From an uncultured Flavobacteriaceae bacterium (GTDB lineage Bacteria > Bacteroidota > Bacteroidia > Flavobacteriales > Flavobacteriaceae), in assembly GCA_947500435.1 (NCBI GenBank), contig CANMRV010000009.1:38581-102580 (forward strand): 64,000 bases of DNA. The letters run 5' to 3'. Each line of letters opens with the position of its first letter. Positions within the stretch are counted from its first letter, which is position 1. The notes below the pieces were generated by a model. The model saw only the letters and a program-made list of their open reading frames with translations. It was not told the origin of the DNA and did no database searches. The position numbers and the translations under genes are program-made. Below, piece after piece: positions 42,765 through 51,814 of the stretch.

Positions 42765-45148
42765 TATTCTTCAAATGTTATTTGAGCCGTTTCTTTTGCT
42801 TGGTTCTTTGGTGTTTTTTTGGTCAGGACAACACCTCTTTTTCTTGCTTCTCTTTTTGCTCTTGCAATTTTATCGGCAATCTCATTGACACTAGAACTGT
42901 TCTGCTGCGCAAGTTCTACTAGTTCAAGAGCATCCCGATGTCTGTCGGACCAAAAGTATACATCAAAGAGTGCAGAATAAGAATCGATATAATTCGGATT
43001 CATTTTAATACATTCCTGCAAAATTTCTATTGAGGTCTTATAATTTCCTTGCCAAACATTGACTCTTCCCGTAAGTATTTTGGTATCGATATGACTGGGA
43101 GCCATAGATAATATGTATCTACATAATAATAGGGCTTTATCAAATTCCTTATCAAAAGCAAAGTCCCTTGCAATGAAGTAACCTTTATCTGAATCCTGTC
43201 CGTTGTAAACACTATTCAGCCAAATGATTTCACTATCCGTGAATTTTTCCTCCTTTACAGCAAAAACCGCCATATCCTTCGGTATGATTTTGTCATTTGC
43301 AGTTACATAAGCATTCATAGCCTTGAAGTTCTTCAATTTCGATTCCCCTTTAGAACCTCCGAAAGAAGTTCCTAAATCCATATTCTCATCGATATCATAA
43401 ACACTTCCATCGGAAAAAAGCTTTTCTCCATCAACAAATTCCTTCAATTCATTTTTGTTACGCATAAGGGGAATGTCTTTGATAGATCTATACCCTTCGT
43501 TCATGTCAAGCGCACTACCCATCCATGCTACTTTTTTAGGAGTTTTGAGTTCGTACTTTGCCTCAAGTAAAGCCAATAAAGTAGGGGTCACATCAAAATG
43601 AGAATTTAAGGCGCTCATCTTTCTGGTCTTCTTTAACATCGGACTGTAAATCATCAAAGGCACATGAAAACGGCTCAGATTGTTTCGCTGCGGAATAGGA
43701 ATCAACCTATGGTCACCTGTAACAACAAAAATCGTATTGTCATAGTTGGGTTGGTTTTTATATTCTTCAAAAAGATACTTCAGCGCATCATCGGTGTATA
43801 GAAGCGTAGCAAAAACGTTGTCGTTTTTTTCTATCACTTTCTTTATTTTACCTTGATAGTTGCCCTTATCTACTATCTTTTCGACTTCATTCTCGTAATA
43901 ATCTTGTTTTGGCGGTAAGAAAGGTTCGTGGGTACTAATCGTCATGTACACTTCCATACGAGGCTGTTCCGCATTTCTTGGAATACTCATACTTTTCTTG
44001 AAAAGCTCCTTATCGGGATATCCCCAAGAAGAACCTGCCGCATCCTCTTCCTGTAAAGTGTATTGGTTTCCGAATCCGGATTTATCCAATACGTAATCCA
44101 CATTCTCGCTAAGAAGGAATCTATCTACATTATCAAAAGAACTATTGGTTCCTTGCAGAAAAGATGTATGGTATCCATTATTCTTTAAAATGCTGTAGAG
44201 CGTAAGTTTGTTGGGATACTTTTCTAACTCCATAAACCCACTCTTTCCAAAAGGAAGCGAACCCATAAGGGATGGTAATACCCCAAAAGTTCTTCCGGTG
44301 TTGCTCAAACAGTTTTCCCAGTACAATGATTTTGTTGTCAGGTCATCTAAGAAAGGGGTGAATCCTCCATACTCAGCACCTTCTCCAACAAAATCTCTTC
44401 CTAAACCTTCTACCATTACAAATACGATATTGGGTTTCTCCTCTTTGAGCTCAAAGTATTCCCCCAGTACGTTTTCTATTTGCTGGGATTTTATCAAAGG
44501 GTATTCAACATCGGCCTTATAGGAGGTGTCTTCTGTAGAAGTGTCATATAGATTTAGAGCTAAATACTGCGTCTTATTCTGGTTAATCGGCTTCCCTTCC
44601 ATGAAAAGAGTCATAATGAACAAGCTGAACAGAATAATTGTAAACGGATACATTTTACTAATAAAGTGATAGTACTTTGAAGTCACTTTGTATAATCCGA
44701 AGAACATACCTACGATTACCACGACTCCCACTACCAATGAAACGGACATACCACCAGAATTGGCAATCGTCATTTTAATATCTGAAAAACTGTAGCCCAA
44801 TAAATCCGACCCTAACGGAACTAATGCTGTGCAGTAATAACTGATTAACATTGCCTCGATTATTAGAAGGAGGATTAGGACAACAAAGACCAGGTTAAAT
44901 CCATATTTCGGTCTGAGGTTCTCCCAAAAATTAAATGGAAATGCTAGAATTACCCCCACCAAAGAAGCATAGCCGATTTGATGCACAGCAGCATTAAAGA
45001 AGCTGGAGCCAAATATGATATCTACAACTCCTTTGAAGTAAAGCGTCGTATATTGATAGGTAGTAAGCACCAACAAAACCACAAAGAATGAGATTATCAA
45101 TCTTGTGTATTGTTTTAAGGTATATCTATCTATTTTACTTGTATTCAT
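42764..45148 (-). CDS. LtaS-type membrane phosphotransferase (sulfatase fold) with C-terminal TPRs
   Basis: This 794-residue protein has five N-terminal transmembrane helices (between residues 17 and 182). A periplasmic sulfatase-fold domain (about 238-560) follows, with metal-ligand E247 in VFVMVEGLG, the nucleophile Thr (T287 in SNTGRTFGVLPSL), STHEPFLPP and FVVTGDHR. A C-terminal TPR part (about 655-770) is absent from LtaS. The family moves phosphoglycerol or phosphoethanolamine onto glycans, lipids or polymers. In this operon it probably decorates the product of the neighbouring GT2. The gene is 9 bp after the GT2 gene. Confidence 0.88.
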   Translation of the reverse strand: MNTSKIDRYTLKQYTRLIISFFVVLLVLTTYQYTTLYFKGVVDIIFGSSFFNAAVHQIGYASLVGVILAFPFNFWENLRPKYGFNLVFVVLILLLIIEAMLISYYCTALVPLGSDLLGYSFSDIKMTIANSGGMSVSLVVGVVVIVGMFFGLYKVTSKYYHFISKMYPFTIILFSLFIMTLFMEGKPINQNKTQYLALNLYDTSTEDTSYKADVEYPLIKSQQIENVLGEYFELKEEKPNIVFVMVEGLGRDFVGEGAEYGGFTPFLDDLTTKSLYWENCLSNTGRTFGVLPSLMGSLPFGKSGFMELEKYPNKLTLYSILKNNGYHTSFLQGTNSSFDNVDRFLLSENVDYVLDKSGFGNQYTLQEEDAAGSSWGYPDKELFKKSMSIPRNAEQPRMEVYMTISTHEPFLPPKQDYYENEVEKIVDKGNYQGKIKKVIEKNDNVFATLLYTDDALKYLFEEYKNQPNYDNTIFVVTGDHRLIPIPQRNNLSRFHVPLMIYSPMLKKTRKMSALNSHFDVTPTLLALLEAKYELKTPKKVAWMGSALDMNEGYRSIKDIPLMRNKNELKEFVDGEKLFSDGSVYDIDENMDLGTSFGGSKGESKLKNFKAMNAYVTANDKIIPKDMAVFAVKEEKFTDSEIIWLNSVYNGQDSDKGYFIARDFAFDKEFDKALLLCRYILSMAPSHIDTKILTGRVNVWQGNYKTSIEILQECIKMNPNYIDSYSALFDVYFWSDRHRDALELVELAQQNSSSVNEIADKIARAKREARKRGVVLTKKTPKNQAKETAQITFEE

Positions 45149-45157
45149 TTTTCTATT

Positions 45158-46588
45158 TTAGGTTGCCTTCGCAAAGCCTTTACGTACCTGTGACCCCCAA
45201 CCGGACTTCACTCGGAACAATTTTTTATAATTACCACGCACCGCAGCCCAAACAACAACTGGATGGAAAACTATGGGTTCGATTATGGCACAAAACATGA
45301 GCGTTAAAATGTCTTTTGTCTTCTTGTATTCGTTGTAAGAATAGGTGTCCCAGAGAATGGCATAGAATGAGAACATGATGGAATACAGGTAAACAGTGGC
45401 CGTAATCGCAATAAAGAAATCCCAATTCAAAATTCCCAAATACCAGAATAAAACGATGGTAATCAATCCGAAAAACTCCAATAAAGGAGCTAGCCATTCA
45501 TAGAAAAACCAATAGGGATAGCTAAGTAAACCTAGTCTCCCGTATTTGGAATTGAAGAACATGTCTTTGTGTTTGAATAGCGTTTCTAGGTTACCCCTCG
45601 CCCATCGGTCCCTTTGATTAACTAATATTTTAAGGTCCTCAGGAACTTCTGTCCAGCACAACGGATCCGGAATATATTCTATGGTATATGGAATTTTTTG
45701 GTCGTGCATGTGACGACGCATCTTGAAAATAATTTCCATATCCTCTCCTACTGTGGCGGTATCATAACCTCCTACTTCAAGGGCAATTTCACGGTCAAAG
45801 AATCCAAAGGCACCCGAAATAATCAATAAGCTATCGATTCTTCCCCAGGCCATTCTTCCCAAAATGAAGGAGCGTGTATATTCCAAGAGCTGAAATTTAG
45901 CTAACCAGTTTTTTGGTAAACGAATTTCTTCCAGTCGACCACCATCAATAACGCAGGAATTTGCGACTCGAATTACTCCGCCAACGGCAATTACTTTTTT
46001 CTCAGAACGCCGGTAAAATGATTTGACGACATGCAGTAAGGCATCTGGAAGCAATAAGCAATCCACATCAATACAACCGACGAATTTGCTTGATGAAAGC
46101 GCCATGCCCGTATTTAAAGCATCCGATTTCCCTCCATTTTCCTTATCAATTACCGTAAGTTTCGAAAAAGCCTTATGAGGTGATTTATAAATTCCACGTA
46201 TGGGTTTGCTCTTCCAATTTGGGTCTATTTCTTGCTCAACTTTGACCAAATCATAGGCCTCAATCATCTTCTGTAAGGTGTCATCCTTACTCCCATCGTT
46301 CACTACCATTACTTCGTAGTTCACGTATTTCAAAGACATCAATGAACGGATGTTCTCCACAATAGTCAATCCTTCATTATATGCAGGAGCAATAATCGTT
46401 ATACTAGGCGCTAAAGGCGAAGCCATAACCTTTGAAAGGTCATTAAAACTGTTCTTATTTTTATAATGAATTGAATTTCGGGTAGAAAAATAGGCCATTG
46501 CCGTAAACATGGTAAACAGCACCAGTGTAAACAAAAAGAAGACAATGTTTATATAATCAAGGACGATATTTGAAATACCACTATCCAT
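45158..46588 (-). CDS. Processive family 2 glycosyltransferase (BcsA/PgaC-like)
   Basis: This 476-residue membrane protein has one transmembrane segment at 13-33, the GT-A domain at about 60-335, and two to three transmembrane helices at about 355-435. The catalytic motifs are AYNEG, VVNDGS, D174-V-D176, E282-D283 in TVGEDMEI and Q325-R-D-R-W329, the QxxRW motif of processive synthases that build polysaccharides such as cellulose, PNAG or hyaluronan. It should make a beta-linked polymer while passing it across the inner membrane. It has no PilZ domain, so control may come from the neighbouring kinase, regulator and HEAT protein. Its start overlaps the HEAT gene's end by 8 bp. Confidence 0.92.
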   Translation of the reverse strand: MDSGISNIVLDYINIVFFLFTLVLFTMFTAMAYFSTRNSIHYKNKNSFNDLSKVMASPLAPSITIIAPAYNEGLTIVENIRSLMSLKYVNYEVMVVNDGSKDDTLQKMIEAYDLVKVEQEIDPNWKSKPIRGIYKSPHKAFSKLTVIDKENGGKSDALNTGMALSSSKFVGCIDVDCLLLPDALLHVVKSFYRRSEKKVIAVGGVIRVANSCVIDGGRLEEIRLPKNWLAKFQLLEYTRSFILGRMAWGRIDSLLIISGAFGFFDREIALEVGGYDTATVGEDMEIIFKMRRHMHDQKIPYTIEYIPDPLCWTEVPEDLKILVNQRDRWARGNLETLFKHKDMFFNSKYGRLGLLSYPYWFFYEWLAPLLEFFGLITIVLFWYLGILNWDFFIAITATVYLYSIMFSFYAILWDTYSYNEYKKTKDILTLMFCAIIEPIVFHPVVVWAAVRGNYKKLFRVKSGWGSQVRKGFAKAT

Positions 46589-49457
46589 TCAACTTGTCAA
46601 TAATTTTATTGGAGAAAGCGCATATTTGACCAAAAAATGACTCTTGACTGCTACTCTTTTCAGTGGTATTTTCGTCAGCTGTTTCCTCAAAAGGTTCTGT
46701 TAGTTCGAAAGTCAAATCAAAAATTTCTGGAGTTTGAGGTGGTTGAATCTGCAGTTCCTCCATCAAAGAATCGTATTCAGCTAGAGTTTCCTCCTCAATT
46801 AAAACTTCAATTTTCTCTACTGCTTTATTATCAATAGGCGTTGAAGGGGATTCGTCTGAATTATTCTCATCAGAAATCGAAAGTTTTGCCTTAAGCTCTT
46901 CGAGTACTTGGGCGGCTTTATTGCTGATTTCTGTTTCTTGATTCTCCAGAAGACCTTCTAAAAAATCTATTTCACCTTCATCGCCTACAGCAACTATTTC
47001 ATCCATAAGAATGAGTTTGGCTTCGGTATCGCATGTTCGGAATAGATCCTCAAATACATTGAAAGGCTTCAGTAAAGTATCTGGTTCTGGCTTTTCTTCT
47101 TGCTCAGAAAATTTTTCAATGAGACTTTTTACACGGTCTTTTACAGTTGTGTACTTCTCATTTACTAGCAACTCATTTAAAAGTGGTAGCTCGCGTTCAT
47201 CACCCATTTCTGCCAAATCATCAAGCAGCTGCATCCTTGATTCCTCGGTGTTCTCTTTGTATTCTATGATTTCATCAAAAATTTCATCACTTAGAACGGC
47301 CTTGGGAATGGTCAATTTCACTTTAGCCGGAACTTCTTCAATTTCGGCATCTGAATCATTTTCCTGTTCATCCAAAATTTCTTCGGAATCGATTTCAGAA
47401 GTTTTACTGGTATCCACAAATTCATCCCCAAATTCTAGCCAAGGCCAATCTTGAGTTTCTTTATCCGTTTCTTCGGACGGTTCGCTAGCATTAAAATCGA
47501 TAAGGTCCTTGATGATTTTTTTAAAATTTTGCTCCTCTTGAGATTCCATGTTGTCATAAGATTTTGATGATTCATGATGTACATTGGATTTTGCATCCAT
47601 AGTATCTTCTTGGGGGCTATCAGGTGAAACTGATAGAAAATACGGGTCGATTTGGTCCTCGTTGTCCCTTTCTAAAATTTCATCGTAAACAACTGTAGTA
47701 TCTAAAATTTTAGCGGTACTGTATTCTGAATAGTCCAAAAGCGGACTTACGTTCAAATCTTTAGGGGTGCTTGAGACTTCCTCGAATGTGATTTCAATTT
47801 CGTTAATGAAGGCTATATGTTCGGATTGATCTTTAATAGAGTCAACGACGTATGATTCTTCAATCATCTCAGTAACAATGGGCAGAAAAGCAATTTCTTC
47901 CTCTGTAATTTCTAAAGAAGGTTTCTCTTTTTCGATAGTAACTTCCTGATAATTTACTACTATATCATTCAAATCAATCTTAGCCTCTTCTTTGGGACTA
48001 ATTATTTCGGTTTCCAAAACCTCTTCTACAACAAGTGGTAAGAAGTCAAAAGACAAGGTTTCATTTTCTTGTAGCGAAAGTTCTTTAGAAACAGGCTCAT
48101 TATTTTCTTGGTTTAAAGATTCTTGATTTTCCTTCATGGCATCGGTCTTAACTTCATTATCAATTGTTTCTTGTTTTGAGTCTATGGTTTCATTCATGAG
48201 GTACAATTCTATATCTGTCCCCTCTTCTATTTCTTGTTCCTTAAAATCATTTATCTGTTCAATCTCCTCAACACTATCAATTGAAAGTTCAATTTCTGAA
48301 CTCGTCTCAATATTGATTTCTTCTAGTTCTTCTTCCTCCTCCACTTTAATTTTGATATCGGCGGGAATGGTATACTTATCGCTTTTTACTACACCTTTCG
48401 AAGGCATGATACTTCCAGGTGCTATCGCATTGATACTGCTATGTGCTTTGCTTCGAACAGAGAAATTAGCTTCCTTTTTTTCAATAAGTTGTAGGAACTC
48501 AATGTCCGATTCATCTCCTAAAGCGCCAATTGCACCAAGAATGGAAATTTTTACATCCGTAGAGGATTTCCAGAAAACCAGTTTCAGAGTTGGAATTGCT
48601 TCAACAATTCGAAACTCCTTTATACAGGCAATAGCTTCTTCTTTAATCTGACTGTTCTTATGTTTTACTAACTCGATAAGTGCTGCATCGGCATCATTTT
48701 GATTGTAAAATTTTATCAAGCGCAAAGCGAACAGCACAACATGACGGTTTGTTGAAGTCAACCAGGCTTTGAAGCGCGGTGGTTGATAATCCTCCTCGTT
48801 CCGCAATACATCCATCAACTTTAATTGTTGCCATTCAGAGATTCTATACTTTGTGGTATCCAGGAAATAATTGATTCCCTCTGGTTTAAGCGTAACAATG
48901 GCTAATTCAGCCTGTTTACGAATAGTAGCTCTTTTATGATTTATGAATTTTGTTACGAAGCTATAGGCTTCAGAAACCTGCATTTGAGTAAGATTAAGAA
49001 TGGCTTTTGAAACAACTTCCCAACGCCAGCTCTTTAATTTTTCAAAGTTATCAGTATGTAACCCCAAGTCTTGGTACAACTTGAAAAGTCGTTTCTGAGT
49101 GTCCCCTGAGACGTCCTTTCTTAGGTCTAATAATACTTCTGAAAGCACCTTTCGATTAAAATCATCTTTCAACAACTGACGGATTTCAATTTTAAGGTTT
49201 ACATAATTGCTTTTCTCATCTTTAGAGGCGTCCTCTTCATAAAAGAGAAACTCGCTTATCATCGGTGAAAGCTCTCTTTTTCGTTCTTTTACTTGCCAAG
49301 AACGTTTGGAAAGAAGGTTGCGATAGAAGAAAACAAAAATGAAGTACACAGCGGCCAATCCTATAAACAGGAATGACAAGTCCCACAATAAATCCGTATG
49401 GATTTTTGGGGCCGTTATCAGGGGTAATTGGTTATATGTTTGGTTGTATAAGTTCAA
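46581..49457 (-). CDS. Membrane-anchored HEAT-repeat scaffold protein
   Basis: This 958-residue protein starts at TTG 49457. A single transmembrane segment lies at about residues 25-46, after which the chain is cytosolic. HEAT-type helical repeats are seen at about 80-350 (for example LKPEGINYFLDTTKYRISEWQQLKLMDVLR and KEFRIVEAIPTLKLVFWK) and again at about 735-880 (ELPLLNELL and EIDFLEGLLENQETE). Between them a Glu/Asp/Ser/Ile-rich, low-complexity part of about 350 residues is probably disordered. It has no enzymatic motif. Its place between the response regulator and the GT2 suggests a scaffold that links signal and synthase. The gene starts 1 bp after the regulator's stop. Confidence 0.83.
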   Translation of the reverse strand: MNLYNQTYNQLPLITAPKIHTDLLWDLSFLFIGLAAVYFIFVFFYRNLLSKRSWQVKERKRELSPMISEFLFYEEDASKDEKSNYVNLKIEIRQLLKDDFNRKVLSEVLLDLRKDVSGDTQKRLFKLYQDLGLHTDNFEKLKSWRWEVVSKAILNLTQMQVSEAYSFVTKFINHKRATIRKQAELAIVTLKPEGINYFLDTTKYRISEWQQLKLMDVLRNEEDYQPPRFKAWLTSTNRHVVLFALRLIKFYNQNDADAALIELVKHKNSQIKEEAIACIKEFRIVEAIPTLKLVFWKSSTDVKISILGAIGALGDESDIEFLQLIEKKEANFSVRSKAHSSINAIAPGSIMPSKGVVKSDKYTIPADIKIKVEEEEELEEINIETSSEIELSIDSVEEIEQINDFKEQEIEEGTDIELYLMNETIDSKQETIDNEVKTDAMKENQESLNQENNEPVSKELSLQENETLSFDFLPLVVEEVLETEIISPKEEAKIDLNDIVVNYQEVTIEKEKPSLEITEEEIAFLPIVTEMIEESYVVDSIKDQSEHIAFINEIEITFEEVSSTPKDLNVSPLLDYSEYSTAKILDTTVVYDEILERDNEDQIDPYFLSVSPDSPQEDTMDAKSNVHHESSKSYDNMESQEEQNFKKIIKDLIDFNASEPSEETDKETQDWPWLEFGDEFVDTSKTSEIDSEEILDEQENDSDAEIEEVPAKVKLTIPKAVLSDEIFDEIIEYKENTEESRMQLLDDLAEMGDERELPLLNELLVNEKYTTVKDRVKSLIEKFSEQEEKPEPDTLLKPFNVFEDLFRTCDTEAKLILMDEIVAVGDEGEIDFLEGLLENQETEISNKAAQVLEELKAKLSISDENNSDESPSTPIDNKAVEKIEVLIEEETLAEYDSLMEELQIQPPQTPEIFDLTFELTEPFEETADENTTEKSSSQESFFGQICAFSNKIIDKLNG

Positions 49458-49458
49458 A

Positions 49459-49830
49459 TTATACTTTCTGTAATTCTCTTTCTATTCGTACTAGCAATTC
49501 CGAGGGACTAATCGGTTTTGATATAAAATCATTTGCGCCCAATTCAAAGGCTGTTAATACATTTTCTTCATTGCCAGCCGACGAGATGATGATTATCGGC
49601 GTGCTGAGATTCAATTCCTTACGGACATAATCAATAAGCTCCATTCCTGAGAAATAAGGCATCATGATGTCACTAATAATCAAGTCTGGGGAATACGTGG
49701 TAAGGTGTTCTTTTACCTCTCTTCCGTCACTGCTCAGCTTAACTTCGTAACCACCTTTTTCAAGACGGAAGTTTAGCAACCCAGCCAGCAATTCATCATC
49801 CTCAGCAAGTAAAAGTCTCTTTTTACCCAT
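49459..49830 (-). CDS. Single-domain response regulator (CheY-like)
   Basis: This 123-residue protein consists only of a receiver domain: acidic pair D11-D12, phospho-accepting D54 in LIISDIMMP, Ser/Thr switch in IIIISSAG and K105-P in FISKPISP. It has no output domain, so it must act by binding a partner, most likely the HEAT protein or the synthase encoded next to it. It lies 4 bp downstream of the hybrid kinase gene, its probable phosphate donor through the kinase Hpt domain. Confidence 0.93.
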   Translation of the reverse strand: MGKKRLLLAEDDELLAGLLNFRLEKGGYEVKLSSDGREVKEHLTTYSPDLIISDIMMPYFSGMELIDYVRKELNLSTPIIIISSAGNEENVLTAFELGANDFISKPISPSELLVRIERELQKV

Positions 49831-49834
49831 CTTA

Positions 49835-51619
49835 CTACCTGTTTTTCAGTGCTTTAATTTGTTCATCGATAGCTTTTTCCACTAACGGATATTCCTCAAC
49901 AAAACAATTATGTAAAAAATTCAAATGTTTTCGGTCTCCATTTGTTTTGCATATTTTTTGTATTTGCTCAACAATAGTATATAGACTCTTAGACTGCATC
50001 ATGGCCAGTCCTGATTTAATTTTATGAGCTGCAAAAGCAACTTCTTCCAAATCTTCATTATCAAGATTTAGTTTGACAATACCGATAAACTCAAGTGCAT
50101 TTTGTTTATAAAGTAGCACCAGTTCTTCTAGTAAATCCATTTGTCCCAAACAATCCTCCAATATGATAGAGAGATTGATTTTAGTTGCATCAGAATACAC
50201 TTCCATTGCCGGATTTATTGTTTGCGATTCGAATGTGAGTGTTGTTTTCATACGATTTTTGTGTTTTACCAACTTGGTTAACAATTCATCGGGACTGTAA
50301 GGTTTTAAAATGAAATCATTGATTTTGTGCTGTAGGCACTTTTCGCGGTCTTGAGCTGTAAAGTCTGCAGAGACGGCAATAACCGGTATCTGTTTAACAG
50401 ATTCAATTTTACTTTTGCGAATAAGTTGTGTTACTTCAAAACCACTCATTTCAGGCATTTTTAAATCCATCAAGACCATATCAATCTGATTGGTTTCGAG
50501 AAGATTTAAGCCGTATAAGGCATTGTCGGTCACATAAGTTTTGCATTGCCATGATTTCAAACGTTGTGCAATCAATTTCTGATTGATTACATTATCCTCG
50601 AAAACAAGAATACGTAGACCTTTAACAGCCATCAGTTCATCACTGTTGATTGAAATGGTCGAATCTCTTTTGACGATATTTTCGATGCTTCCCTTTTTAT
50701 AGGGAAGCATGAAACGAAATGTCGTTCCTTCTCCAAGCTTACTATCCACTGATATGTCCCCCCCGAGATTATCAATGATTTGCTTGACTATGCTTAGGCC
50801 AAGTCCGGAACCCCCGTACTTTGCCTGTGTATCATATTCAGCTTGCTTGTAAGAATCGAAAATATGTTCCAGATTATTTTTTGAAATTCCAATACCGGTA
50901 TCGGTAATGGAAAACGTCAGGAATATTTGGTTTCCGCGTTGTTTTTTAAGTTCAATAGATAAATGTATACTACCCTCTTCAACAAACTTTACGGCATTAC
51001 CCACCAAGTTTAGCAGTATTTGTGATAGTTTGGATGGGTCGCCGATTAACCCCACTGGGACTTCATCATCAATAGTGGCTAGCAGTTCAACATTTTTGTC
51101 TGTTATAAGGGTATCGCATAAATACATCACATTGTCGACAACACTGTTCAGGTTAAAATCGACGGATTCGAATTGCTCTAAACCAGCGGATAGCTTAGAA
51201 TATTCAAGCAATTCATTGATGATTTCCATCAATGAGTAAGAAGCAGTTTGAATCGCATTAACACGTTCCAATTGTATTTTAGATAATTTATCTTCCTTAA
51301 GAAGGTCGGCAAACCCTATAATTCCATTAAGTGGTGTTCTAATTTCGTGGCTAACCTTTGCTACTAGCATGTCAGCATTTGGAGATTGGATATTGTTTTT
51401 CTTTAAATTCTTAGATGTTGAATCTTCCCGAATATCAATTTCAGTAGGGCTTCCAATGGAACTTGAAGGAGTGAAAATTTTATTTTCCAGGCTAACTCTA
51501 AAGGTTTGGAAGGAGTTCTTTAGGTGAGCGGCTTCTGCAGCTGTTAATTCTTCAAATGAAAAATCATTCAGCGTGTGCTCTAAACGAGTTAGTTGGGAAA
51601 GTAGGTCTTTTGGGTTCAA
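49835..51619 (-). CDS. Cytosolic hybrid histidine kinase with receiver and Hpt domains
   Basis: This 594-residue protein starts at TTG 51619 and has no transmembrane segment and no recognisable sensor domain, only a ~80-residue helical N-terminus. Domains in order: HisKA with H91 (VSHEIRTPLNG), HATPase (N208, DTGIGI, GGSGLGLSIVKQII), receiver with D385 (MVLMDLKMPEM), and Hpt with H532 (AAHKIKSGLAMMQ). Phosphate should pass H91 to D385 to H532 and on to the single-domain regulator encoded next. It is the first gene of the six-gene operon. The signal is unknown. Confidence 0.93.
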   Translation of the reverse strand: MNPKDLLSQLTRLEHTLNDFSFEELTAAEAAHLKNSFQTFRVSLENKIFTPSSSIGSPTEIDIREDSTSKNLKKNNIQSPNADMLVAKVSHEIRTPLNGIIGFADLLKEDKLSKIQLERVNAIQTASYSLMEIINELLEYSKLSAGLEQFESVDFNLNSVVDNVMYLCDTLITDKNVELLATIDDEVPVGLIGDPSKLSQILLNLVGNAVKFVEEGSIHLSIELKKQRGNQIFLTFSITDTGIGISKNNLEHIFDSYKQAEYDTQAKYGGSGLGLSIVKQIIDNLGGDISVDSKLGEGTTFRFMLPYKKGSIENIVKRDSTISINSDELMAVKGLRILVFEDNVINQKLIAQRLKSWQCKTYVTDNALYGLNLLETNQIDMVLMDLKMPEMSGFEVTQLIRKSKIESVKQIPVIAVSADFTAQDREKCLQHKINDFILKPYSPDELLTKLVKHKNRMKTTLTFESQTINPAMEVYSDATKINLSIILEDCLGQMDLLEELVLLYKQNALEFIGIVKLNLDNEDLEEVAFAAHKIKSGLAMMQSKSLYTIVEQIQKICKTNGDRKHLNFLHNCFVEEYPLVEKAIDEQIKALKNR

Positions 51620-51814
51620 TTTATCTGGGGGGACGATTGGTTAAAAAAATAGTTTGATACTTTTCTTACATTAATATGTCGTGTTTGTTTATAAAATTCT
51701 GTTAACGGTTCTGCGTAAAAGTCTTGAAATAAAGGAGTTCATACAATTAAATGTTACCTAGGTTTCCATTATTGTTGTCAAATGGCTTTATTTGTATGTA
51801 TAAACTCTTACAAC

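Noticed and set aside
47011..47454. Plus-strand ORF of 147 codons inside the HEAT-protein gene
   Set aside because: It is Ser-rich, which is what the complement of a Glu/Asp-rich gene gives. The minus-strand frame has clear HEAT structure.
48136..48651. Plus-strand ORF of 171 codons inside the HEAT-protein gene
   Set aside because: It is the same Ser-rich shadow effect, with no domain and no start context.
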